Origin: DATKZH01 sp964475955
Lineage (GTDB): Bacteria; Planctomycetota; Planctomycetia; Pirellulales; Thermoguttaceae
Length of the DNA stretch: 16,950 nucleotides
Direction: 5' to 3'
NCBI GenBank assembly: GCA_964475955.1
Contig: CAYYZY010000172.1
Coordinates: forward strand, 1 to 16,950
The notes under the pieces are model-generated. The model did not search any database and was not told where the DNA came from. It was given only the letters and a program-made list of their open reading frames with translations. Positions 1-7,274 of the stretch are shown in pieces (positions within the stretch are counted from its first letter, which is position 1; each line of letters starts with the position of its first letter). Made by a program: the position numbers and the translations under genes.

Positions 1-913
1 GGATGTCGCCCTTGGAGATCCGATCGACGTACTCGGCCGTAACGTTCAACGGGGCGATGACGGCGTCGAGCGTGTCGTTGACGCCTTGGACGATCTTGCC
101 GAAGTCGCCGCCGAACTTCGAGGCGTCGCCCCGCGTGTCGAGCCGGCCCTCCACGGCGGCCTCGCTGAGCGTGGCCGCCTCGGCCACCAGGCCGTTGACG
201 GCGTCGATGCACTGGTTGAGGTTGTTTTTGATCTCGTTGAAGTCGCCCTTGTACTCGTCGGTGATCTTCTCCGGGACGTCGCCCTTGGAGATCCGGTCGA
301 CGTACTCGGCACAGACGTTCAACGGCGAGATGACGGCGTCGAGCAGGTTGTTCATCCCTTGGAAGAGGTTCTTGAAATCGCCTTCTGCTTTGTCGGGGTC
401 GGCGCGGTCGTCGAGTTTGCCATCTTGGGCGGACCCGATCAGGCGATCGACCTCGCGGAGCGCGGCCTTCTGGTCGGTCTGGTCGAAGATGACTTCCATT
501 CCTCCGACCGGATTTCCCTGCTCGTCGAACAGCGCATTGCAGCAGGCGGCGATGGGGACTTCCTGCCCGTCGCGCGTCTTGCAGACGGTCTCCGCCGTAA
601 TCTGTTCGCCCGTGCGCATGCAGTTCTTGATCGTACACTGCGCGGTGCCGCAGACGGGCGTTTGGCAGAGCTCGCCGCACGTCATCTTGCCCACGACCTC
701 GTCGCGCGTGTAGCCCAGCGCGTTGAGTGTGAAGTCGGCGACGTTGGTTACGACCAGATCCGTGTCGACCACAAACATGTGGGTAGGCACGGCCCTGACG
801 ACGCGGTCCAGGTGATCCACGTCCTCCTTCGGTTTTCTGGCGGTTGCCGAAGGCTTGTTCCGCTTGGCCGAAGCAGGCGACGTCTTCTCTTGTGCTGATG
901 TGGATGACGGCAT
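1..913 (-). CDS. Methyl-accepting chemotaxis protein, soluble, PAS plus tandem HAMP (3' part beyond window)
   Basis: The reading frame stays open to the left edge, so only the first 304 residues are visible and the signalling domain that would contact CheA/CheW is outside. The start is fixed by AGGAGG at 921-926, seven bases upstream. Residues 1-30 are a polar, Lys/Ser/Ala-rich tail. Residues 31-150 read as a PAS domain (FVVDTDLVV near 47-55, GNPVGGMEV near 133-141). From about residue 155 helical HAMP-type units follow. The block DAV-I-PLNV-AEYVDRISKGD occurs at 192-212 and again at 283-303, a 91-residue period. No membrane segment or signal peptide is seen, so a cytoplasmic receptor is likely. 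The PAS domain carries eight cysteines (79, 83, 88, 93, 98, 111, 124, 125). The poly-HAMP layout is known from soluble receptors. The receptor role is inferred from this layout and from the neighbouring cheR, cheB and cheY. A PAS/HAMP histidine kinase is the main alternative. Confidence 0.85.
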   Translation of the reverse strand, partial: MPSSTSAQEKTSPASAKRNKPSATARKPKEDVDHLDRVVRAVPTHMFVVDTDLVVTNVADFTLNALGYTRDEVVGKMTCGELCQTPVCGTAQCTIKNCMRTGEQITAETVCKTRDGQEVPIAACCNALFDEQGNPVGGMEVIFDQTDQKAALREVDRLIGSAQDGKLDDRADPDKAEGDFKNLFQGMNNLLDAVISPLNVCAEYVDRISKGDVPEKITDEYKGDFNEIKNNLNQCIDAVNGLVAEAATLSEAAVEGRLDTRGDASKFGGDFGKIVQGVNDTLDAVIAPLNVTAEYVDRISKGDI

Positions 914-1057
914 TTCGTTGCCTCCTGTTGAACTGAGCGACGGGGTGTAGATGGGGTTGTCGTGGCGAGCCGCCTTCGGTGAAGGCGGCCCATGAAGGCG
1001 TGGGCGGCGATGTCGGCGAGGGCGATGTTGGCGTGGTGGTGCCGCTTCAAACCAACG

Positions 1058-1205
1058 AAAAAAGGCACAACCCAAATTGCCTTTCTTCGCGCGAAGAGGG
1101 CAACTTCGATTGTGCCTTCAACCGGCAGGTCCAAGTCCTGCCACCTAAGGCGACCCGGCGTTATCGCACGGGCCCGTTCCTCGATGGCCCGAGGCCACCA
1201 GGAAC
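1058..1205 (-). promoter_or_regulatory. Leader RNA element 1, attenuator-like, upstream of the receptor gene
   Basis: Read on the minus strand, in order: an imperfect hairpin (1176-1205, arms GTTCCT/AGGAAC with an inner GTGGCC/GGCCAT helix); a conserved GCCTT (1147-1151); a hairpin GGCAGG/CCTGCC with a 7-base loop (1124-1142); and a long terminator-like hairpin (1062-1118) with outer arms AAGGCACAA/TTGTGCCTT and an inner TCTTC/GAAGA helix. The last hairpin ends in a T-run (1058-1063). GCCTT can pair with AAGGC in the first arm of the terminator, giving an alternative fold around the middle hairpin. G-U pairs in the long stem appear only if the minus strand is transcribed, and no minus-strand gene lies upstream that would need a terminator here. 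The receptor ATG is about 145 bases downstream. A related copy precedes the DUF3034 gene. The function, and any ligand, is inference. It is not a riboswitch class I recognise. Confidence 0.6.
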
Positions 1206-1216
1206 TCGTTCATAGA

Positions 1217-1244
1217 AAAGTAGCTTGGAATCCCGAATTGTCCA
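1217..1244 (-). promoter_or_regulatory. Candidate sigma-70-type promoter for the receptor leader
   Basis: On the minus strand a TGGACA -35-like box (1239-1244) and a TACTTT -10-like box (1217-1222) are 16 bases apart. The -35 matches consensus at five of six positions, the -10 at three. Transcription from here would start near 1210 and give a leader of about 300 bases containing the whole attenuator-like element. Confidence 0.3.
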
Positions 1245-1340
1245 GGAAGGGCGCGCCTTTTTCGAGAAGCGCGCCGGCGCTGTTCCCGATTTGTCGTATA
1301 CTTGCTACAACCAGACCGCACGGCCGGGAAACGCGAGGCA

Positions 1341-2312
1341 ATGAGCATGGGCTTCACATTCTTCTTCCGAGACGGGCAGACGTTGGACCTCCTTGGCGAG
1401 CACGTCGTCCCGAAGCTCAAGACACGGCGGTACATCGACGTTTGGGACGCCGGGTGTTCGACGGGCGCGGAACCCTACTCGATCGCGATTACCTTTCGCG
1501 AGCGGATGGGGCCGTTCCTGTTCCGGAACGTCAGGATATGGGCGACGGACATCGACGAGACCGACACGTTCGGCGCAAAGATCGGCCGGGGCGTGTATTC
1601 GACCGAGGAGACCAAGCGTATCCCCCCCGAGATCCGCGAGAAGTACTTTCTGCCCCGCCCGGAGGAGGACGGCCTTCAGGTTCGGGAGGAGATCCGCAAG
1701 GCCGTCAGGTTTCAGAAGCACGATCTCTTGTCACTGGAGCCGATCCGAGAGCAGTTGGGGTTGATCGTGTGCAAGAACGTGCTTCTCCATTTCTCGCCCC
1801 ACGAGCGGGTTGACGTCGTCAGGATGTTCCACCGCGCGCTCTCGCAGAACGGCTTCTTGGTCATGGAACGGACCCAAGAGCTGCCACCCCAGGTGGCGGA
1901 CCTATTCTCCCCGGTAAGCGGCGCGGCGCAGGTGTTCCGCAAGGAAACGAGCCAACACCGACTCCCCGCCGGCAGGGACGGCCGCCACCGTTCCGCCGGC
2001 AAGCTCACCTTCCACGTGATGCACCGGAAGGAACAGGGATCGGCCTACGACTGGATGAACATCGACTGCGGACCGACTCGCGTGGGGAAGGTTCGGGGCC
2101 TGGTGGAGGGGAAGAGCCTGACCGTTCACTCGCTCAACATTTTCCCGGAGTTCGAGCGCCACGGCTACGGCCGGGAGACCGTCGAAGCGTTCCAAGCGGA
2201 ATTCGACCGCATCGTGGCGGACAGGGTACGGCCTACGGCGACAGGGTTCTGGCAGAGACTGGGATTTGCCCCCGAGCGGGACGGCGAATACGTCTGGACC
2301 CGGCCCTCGTAA
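1341..2312 (+). CDS. cheR: CheR-type protein methyltransferase fused to a C-terminal GNAT-like domain
   Basis: This probably transfers methyl groups from S-adenosylmethionine to receptor glutamates. Residues 1-200 show the CheR catalytic core: FFFRDGQ at 7-13, the SAM-binding loop GCSTGAEPYS at 38-47, ATDID at 68-72, the GVYS motif at 84-87 and KNVLLHF at 145-151, which corresponds to the family RNVLIYF. The SAM loop reads STGAEP where the family has STGEEP. The usual N-terminal helical domain is absent. After a basic linker (about 202-230), residues 235-323 resemble a GNAT acetyltransferase: SLNIFPEFERHGYGRETVEAF matches the acetyl-CoA-binding motif A, and FWQRLGF matches the motif B end. 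The start is uncertain. GAGG at 1335-1338 fits ATG 1347 better (8-base spacing) than ATG 1341. An in-frame ATG at 1302 adds 13 residues without homology. The gene is divergent from the receptor and convergent with DUF3034. The methyltransferase call is firm, the GNAT call moderate. Confidence 0.82.
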   Translation: MSMGFTFFFRDGQTLDLLGEHVVPKLKTRRYIDVWDAGCSTGAEPYSIAITFRERMGPFLFRNVRIWATDIDETDTFGAKIGRGVYSTEETKRIPPEIREKYFLPRPEEDGLQVREEIRKAVRFQKHDLLSLEPIREQLGLIVCKNVLLHFSPHERVDVVRMFHRALSQNGFLVMERTQELPPQVADLFSPVSGAAQVFRKETSQHRLPAGRDGRHRSAGKLTFHVMHRKEQGSAYDWMNIDCGPTRVGKVRGLVEGKSLTVHSLNIFPEFERHGYGRETVEAFQAEFDRIVADRVRPTATGFWQRLGFAPERDGEYVWTRPS

Positions 2313-2384
2313 GCCAGGGCCTGATACGGAGCGACGATGACTCGACGGATCGTCATGCGCTGCCGGCCTTCTTCGGAGAAGACA

Positions 2385-2417
2385 AACGCGGCCACGGGGG
2401 GGCTCCGTGGCCGCGTT
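2385..2417. terminator. Shared hairpin terminator between convergent genes
   Basis: A perfect 13-bp stem (AACGCGGCCACGG and its complement) encloses a 7-base G-rich loop in the 151-base gap between the converging cheR-like and DUF3034 genes. On the minus strand it is followed by GTTTGTCTTCTCC, a poor T-tract. The plus side has no T-run. It probably serves as a bidirectional terminator, acting mainly after DUF3034. Confidence 0.55.
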
Positions 2418-2463
2418 GCGGGAGACTCTGCCGCGAAAGGCCTTCAGTGGCACGTCGGCCGAA

Positions 2464-3384
2464 TCACAGTTCGAACTTGAGCTGGAGCCACCACACGCCG
2501 TCCTCCTCGGTGTTGGCCACGGTTCCGAATAGGCCGTAGCCGGCGCAGAAGGTCGTGTGATCGCTCAGGATCAGGGCGGCGTCGAAGCCGTGCCAGTGGT
2601 CTTCATCGCCGATGAGGCCGGGAATCTGCCCGTACGGGTCGGGCTTCTGGCGGAACTCGTAGGCCAGGACGAGCTTGTCGGTGGCGAAGCAGACGACGCT
2701 GCCCTCGAAGGTGGCGTAGTAATCGTCGCCGAAGCCCAACAGACCAAGCTGCGCGGCCTGGCTTGCGCGCACGCCTCCGGTCACCATCACGGGGCGTCCG
2801 AGGATTTCCGGTGGGATGGCCTTCGTGGCCGTGACGGTGAAGTCGACGCCCGTGTCGCGATCGTAGCCGATCGTGGTCAGCGCGCCGCCGAGACGGTTGT
2901 TGACGTCGTGGATGGCGTCGTTGTACTTGACGTGTACTCCCGCAGCCAGGGCCGGCATCGCGAAACCGCCCAGGCAGTCGCCGTCTTCGAGCAGCAGCGC
3001 CCGAAGATTGAAATGGTGCAGCCACAGGTCGCTGTGATGGACGTCGACGGTGGTGGCGTCGCGGATCTCGCGGGGGAGCGATCCCAGGCCGAGTCGATTG
3101 GCCGCGTAGCCGAATTCGATTCGCCCCCAGGCCGCCTGGGTGTACGTGATCGCGTCGAGGTTCTTGTTCCCGAGATTCACGTAGGAAAGCGCCACCGTCG
3201 GCTTCCCGAGGACGGCGCCCTCGCAGATGGGATCCGAATTGACCAGGCAGGCCATCGGGGTGATCGCACCGCCGCTGGAGCCTTCGATCGTGTGGAAGGG
3301 ACAGGGCGGTCCCGCGAAGGCGACGCCACTCTGAACGGCCGGAACCGTGGTCACCAGGACCACCCAAAACCTGAACTTGCTCAT
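2464..3384 (-). CDS. DUF3034 family protein, predicted outer-membrane beta-barrel
   Basis: The 306-residue product starts with a signal peptide (Lys/Arg, hydrophobic stretch WVVLVTTVPAVQSGV, cleavage near AFA-GP). The body matches my recall of the DUF3034 family: an early TIEGSSGGAITP block, a central TGVDFTVTATK block, the VTGG...ASQAAQLGLLGFGDDYYATFEGS region and a C-terminal HWHGFDAALILSDHTTFCAG region. Alternating hydrophobic strands and the last residues LQLKFEL, ending in an aromatic plus Leu, suit an outer-membrane barrel. The family has no established function. AGGAGG at 3390-3395 lies five bases before the ATG and decides the start. An in-frame upstream ATG at 3513 would place its codons inside the leader hairpin and is rejected. 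The gene has its own attenuator-like leader and lies between cheR and cheY. A link to chemotaxis is suggested only by position. Five to six cysteines in the mature part are unusual for a barrel. Confidence 0.8.
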   Translation of the reverse strand: MSKFRFWVVLVTTVPAVQSGVAFAGPPCPFHTIEGSSGGAITPMACLVNSDPICEGAVLGKPTVALSYVNLGNKNLDAITYTQAAWGRIEFGYAANRLGLGSLPREIRDATTVDVHHSDLWLHHFNLRALLLEDGDCLGGFAMPALAAGVHVKYNDAIHDVNNRLGGALTTIGYDRDTGVDFTVTATKAIPPEILGRPVMVTGGVRASQAAQLGLLGFGDDYYATFEGSVVCFATDKLVLAYEFRQKPDPYGQIPGLIGDEDHWHGFDAALILSDHTTFCAGYGLFGTVANTEEDGVWWLQLKFEL

Positions 3385-3855
3385 CACACCCTCCTGGCAG
3401 ATAGTCCGTGTGTTCGTGGCATTTGCAGGTGGAGCGCACGGGCCGACCGATACAAAAAAAGGCACAGCCCAAGTCGCCCCGCACGAACGAGGTGGCTTCG
3501 GTTGTGCCTTCAACTAGCAGGTCCGCGTAGCCCTGCTCGTTAAGGCGAAGCACTTCCCCGGCCGCTTCCTCGGCGGAGCGGGCCGGCAAGTGCTTCTCGA
3601 ATGCATCAATCGCAGTGAACTCATCGGCCATACACGCCCGTCGGCGGCAGTCTTCTGCCATCGGTTCAAGTTGGGCAAGATACGCAAGAGGTGCCGCTTC
3701 TCGGTGGCGTCCCCGCGGATGCCTGAGCCGGAGGCTTGCCGGCCCGTTCCGAGTGATCGGCGCGCGCCGGGGCGGCGGTGGGTCGTCGTGCCTCGCGGGC
3801 ACGGGTTCGGTGCGGCCGGAGAGCTTCTCGCACGCGGCAGGCTGCACTCACCCGT
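3385..3855. other. Gene-free region between DUF3034 and cheY, mostly leader RNA
   Basis: These 471 bases hold no protein gene I can support. About 70 bases separate the DUF3034 start from the T-run of the leader element. Beyond the element, up to the cheY stop, the sequence has no recognised motif and no T-rich terminator for cheY. The leader element is therefore the only intrinsic terminator-like structure between cheY and DUF3034. Some cheY read-through could reach it. Confidence 0.5.
3454..3595 (-). promoter_or_regulatory. Leader RNA element 2, attenuator-like, upstream of DUF3034
   Basis: This is the second copy of the element before the receptor gene. On the minus strand: a strong hairpin (3548-3595, outer arms AAGCACTT/AAGTGCTT, inner CCGGCC/GGCCGG); conserved GCCTT (3542-3546); a GCAGG/CCTGC hairpin with a 10-base loop (3517-3536); then a terminator-like stem of about 23 pairs with four mismatches (3459-3510, outer arms AAGGCACA/TGTGCCTT) ending in seven T's (3454-3460). 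Relative to copy 1 many stem pairs differ but stay paired, and the G-G mismatch at the twelfth position of the stem is kept. GCCTT can again pair with AAGGC of the terminator arm. It could alternatively be a late terminator for cheY, whose stop is about 345 bases upstream. That reading does not explain copy 1. Confidence 0.6.
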
Positions 3856-4221
3856 TCAAGCGCAGCCGTGCTTTTCCAGCTTCGCCTTGAGCGTCTCGGC
3901 GGTGAAGGGCTTAATGAGGTAGTCGGACACGCCGGCCTGAACGGCCTCGACCACCCGGCTCTTTTCCGCCTCGGTCGTGATCATAATGATGGGGATGTTG
4001 GCGTCCTGGCCGCGGATTTCCTTGACCACTTCCAGGCCCGTCTTGCCGGGCATGTTCCAGTCGGTGAGGATCAGGTCGAACTTGCCGGGCTCGAACAGCG
4101 TCGTGGCCTCGGCGCCGTCGGAGGCCTCGATGGCCGAAGGCACGCCAACCGCCTGGAGCGACCGCAGGATGATCTTCCGCATGGTGCTGGAATCGTCGGC
4201 GACGAGTACTCGGGTGCTCAT
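3856..4221 (-). CDS. cheY: CheY-like single-domain response regulator
   Basis: The 121-residue product is one receiver domain of normal CheY length, with no output domain. The acidic pocket is Asp9-Asp10, the phospho-acceptor Asp54 lies in LILTDWNMPG, the switch Thr82 in MITTEAE and the conserved Lys104 in LIKPF. All residues needed for phosphorylation by CheA are present. Phosphorylated CheY normally binds the flagellar motor switch. In non-flagellar systems it can address pili or other targets, and nothing here distinguishes these. AGGAGG at 4229-4234, seven bases before the ATG, fixes the start. It lies 249 bases downstream of cheB on the same strand, with its own promoter candidate, so it is probably a separate transcription unit within the same locus. 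Confidence 0.95.
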   Translation of the reverse strand: MSTRVLVADDSSTMRKIILRSLQAVGVPSAIEASDGAEATTLFEPGKFDLILTDWNMPGKTGLEVVKEIRGQDANIPIIMITTEAEKSRVVEAVQAGVSDYLIKPFTAETLKAKLEKHGCA

Positions 4222-4300
4222 GGGATCTCCTCCTGGCCGGTTTTGAAGGGCAAGCCGTCCGACCGGGCCGGCCCGCCGCCCCGTTGGGTGTCGTCAGAAA

Positions 4301-4328
4301 AACCTAGCTCGATTCGGCGCATAGTCAA
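4301..4328 (-). promoter_or_regulatory. Candidate promoter for cheY
   Basis: On the minus strand TTGACT (4323-4328) and TAGGTT (4301-4306) are separated by 16 bases. The -35 box matches the sigma-70 consensus at five of six positions; the -10 box is weaker. It lies about 80 bases before the cheY start in an AT-richer patch of an otherwise very GC-rich gap. Confidence 0.45.
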
Positions 4329-4470
4329 GCGCCGCCTTGCAGGGCTGCGGGCCGGAGGCGCAGGTTCGCCAGGCGCTCAGAGCACGCGGCCCCGGCCCGC
4401 GCGGCGAAGCAGTTGGTGCGGGCGGAGCGGCGGCACCGGGCGGCTCGCGCCGGGCGGTCGATGTTGTGGA

Positions 4471-5574
4471 TCACGCGTTGGCCGGGGAGCGCAGCCGTTG
4501 GACGTGACGCATGATCGTCTGGGCCGCCATGTGCAGCGGGAACTGCCGGTCGACGTGCCCTTCCACGAAGGCGACCTTGTTCATGCCGTAGACTTCCGAG
4601 GTCGCTTCGTCCTGGCCGAGCACGTAGCCGCCTCCCTCGCGAATCGCGCCGCATCCGTCGGCGCCGTCGCGCCCCATGCCGGTCATGATGACGCCCAGGC
4701 AACGGTCTCCGAAGACTCCCGCGGCACTGGACATCAGGACGTCGGCCGACGGCTTGTGGCCGCTGACCGGCGCCCCCTCGCGCACCACCGCGGTGACCGA
4801 GTCTCCTTTCCGGCGCACCACCAGGTGCTTTCCTCCCGGGGCAAGAAGCACGTGGTTCGGCTGGAGGCGATCTCCGTTGGCCGCCTCCTTGACGCTCAGC
4901 GGGCTCAGCGAATCCAGACGCCAGGCCAGCGACTTGGTAAACTGGGGCGGCATGTGCTGAACCACGACGATCGGCGGCAGCGGCGGGCGAAGCGATTCGA
5001 ACAGGGTGGCCAGGGCGGGCGGGCCCCCGGTCGAAACCCCGATGGCGATGCACTTGTCGGCCAAATCCGGCGCGCCGTCCGACGGGAGCTTCTTGCGCGG
5101 CGGCTTGGGAAACGGCTGCTCGGCGCGTCGGCGCTTCCGCTCGCGACGGATCTCGAGGATCCGGCGCACGTCGATGCCCGCCACGTTGCGGATCTTTCGC
5201 GGCAGCTCTTCGCGAATCGCGGCTTTCGTCTTGGGCCCGTAGTCCGGTTTCGTCACGTAGTCGACCGCGCCGCGGTCGAGCGCGTCGAACGTGATGCTGG
5301 CCCCCAGTTTGGTCATCGAGCTGACCATGATCACCGGCAGGGGGCGCCGGGCGAGGAGGGCTTCGAGCGTGGCCAGGCCGTCCATGACGGGCATCTGGAC
5401 GTCGAGCGTCACCACGTCGGGTCGTGCCGAACGGATCACTTCGAGGGCCTGGCGCCCATCGGCCGCCTTGCCGACCACCGTCATGCCCGGCGTGGCCTCG
5501 ATGCTATCGGCGATCACCGAGCGGATCACCGCCGAGTCGTCCACCACGACCACGCGAATGTCGTTTGCACGCAT
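4471..5574 (-). CDS. cheB: CheB protein-glutamate methylesterase / deamidase, response regulator
   Basis: The product removes methyl esters from chemotaxis receptors and opposes CheR. The 367 residues are a receiver domain (1-125), a basic, proline-containing linker (about 126-172) and a CheB catalytic domain (173-367). The receiver has Asp12-Asp13, phospho-acceptor Asp58 in LDVQMP (usually LDVEMP), Ser85-Ser86 and Lys109. The catalytic triad is complete: Ser181 in GVSTGGP, His207 in VQHMPP and Asp303 in TGMGRDGADG. The length is normal for the family. GAGGG sits only two bases from the ATG, so translation initiation is probably weak, or the true start is slightly further in. The gene lies downstream of the MoxR gene on the same strand across a 298-base gap, so co-transcription is uncertain. 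Function is essentially certain from the motifs. Confidence 0.96.
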   Translation of the reverse strand: MRANDIRVVVVDDSAVIRSVIADSIEATPGMTVVGKAADGRQALEVIRSARPDVVTLDVQMPVMDGLATLEALLARRPLPVIMVSSMTKLGASITFDALDRGAVDYVTKPDYGPKTKAAIREELPRKIRNVAGIDVRRILEIRRERKRRRAEQPFPKPPRKKLPSDGAPDLADKCIAIGVSTGGPPALATLFESLRPPLPPIVVVQHMPPQFTKSLAWRLDSLSPLSVKEAANGDRLQPNHVLLAPGGKHLVVRRKGDSVTAVVREGAPVSGHKPSADVLMSSAAGVFGDRCLGVIMTGMGRDGADGCGAIREGGGYVLGQDEATSEVYGMNKVAFVEGHVDRQFPLHMAAQTIMRHVQRLRSPANA

Positions 5575-5872
5575 ACCCTCATTCCGCCGGAAGCGTTTCG
5601 GTTGGCCGCGTCGATTGCCGGACCGCTGCCCCTCGCAACCCTACCTCATGAATTGGCCCGCTATCATGGGGATGGCAAACCATGCCGGAATATGCCGCGC
5701 AGGAGGACGCTCCGCATTCGACGGGCCGGTCGCCAGCCAAAGGTCGCCAGCCAACGAACTTGAGCGGGCGGGGAACGAGCGGTGAAGAGATGACCGGGGC
5801 GCGGCGGCTTTCCGCCAAGTTGCGAGCCCCCGACGCACCTTGCTCCATTGGCAGGCCGTACGACGACCCCGG
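5575..5872. other. Gap upstream of cheB with a short tandem repeat
   Basis: No gene is supported here. A 13-base direct repeat, GGTCGCCAGCCAA, occurs twice with a 14-base period (5728-5740 and 5742-5754), a possible protein-binding site. No clear sigma-70 or sigma-54 promoter for cheB could be chosen by eye. Confidence 0.4.
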
Positions 5873-7165
<1,293 letters not shown>

Positions 7166-7205
7166 GCGCAGGTCTCCTGACTTCCATCAGCCCCAACCTG
7201 TACTT

Positions 7206-7234
7206 ACATTAGTTGAAGGAGGCGCTTATCGCAA
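7206..7234 (-). promoter_or_regulatory. Candidate promoter for the MoxR gene
   Basis: On the minus strand TTGCGA (7229-7234) and TAATGT (7206-7211) are 17 bases apart in the 109-base gap shared with the divergent PKD/TPR gene. The boxes match the sigma-70 consensus at four and three positions, so support is modest. Confidence 0.33.
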
Positions 7235-7274
7235 CGGGAACCGAGTCGATTCCCCCTGGTTGGAGGGATGCGAG

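Larger units (their letters stand above)
914..1340. other. Intergenic region between divergent receptor gene and cheR-like gene
   Basis: No convincing protein gene is seen in these 427 bases. The stretch holds the long minus-strand leader of the receptor gene, with its terminator-like element, a further perfect 9-bp hairpin at 969-989 (GCCGCCTTC, loop GGT) and a candidate minus-strand promoter. On the plus strand, TATACT at 1297-1302 could be a -10 box for the cheR-like gene, but no good -35 box lies 16-18 bases upstream. Confidence 0.6.

Noticed and set aside
1058..1118. Terminator for a plus-strand transcript
   Set aside because: On the plus strand the hairpin is preceded by an A-run and followed by CAACCGG with no T-run, and there is no plus-strand gene upstream.
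748..1134. Minus-strand frame across leader element 1 and the receptor start
   Set aside because: It overlaps the first 55 codons of the receptor in another frame and has no ribosome-binding site. Its similarity to the copy-2 frame is limited to the shared RNA element.
3454..3631. Possible small protein starting MADEFTAIDAFEKHL on the minus strand across leader element 2
   Set aside because: The composition looks protein-like, but there is no ribosome-binding site, the frame runs on into DUF3034 out of frame, and length differences between the two element copies do not keep the frame through the hairpin. RNA-level conservation explains it better.
5720..5760. Sigma-54 promoter for cheB around the tandem GGTCGCCAGCCAA repeats
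   Set aside because: The GG to GC spacing is nine bases rather than ten and the TTGC element is not matched.
3778..5763. Long open plus-strand frame opposite cheY and cheB
   Set aside because: It is antisense to two genes with complete catalytic motifs, is rich in Arg, Gly and His, and has no recognisable domain. GC-rich codon bias leaves such frames open by chance.
5579..5848. Small minus-strand frame between the MoxR gene and cheB
   Set aside because: No ribosome-binding site, no recognisable domain, and it spans the tandem 13-base repeat. It is not supported as a gene.
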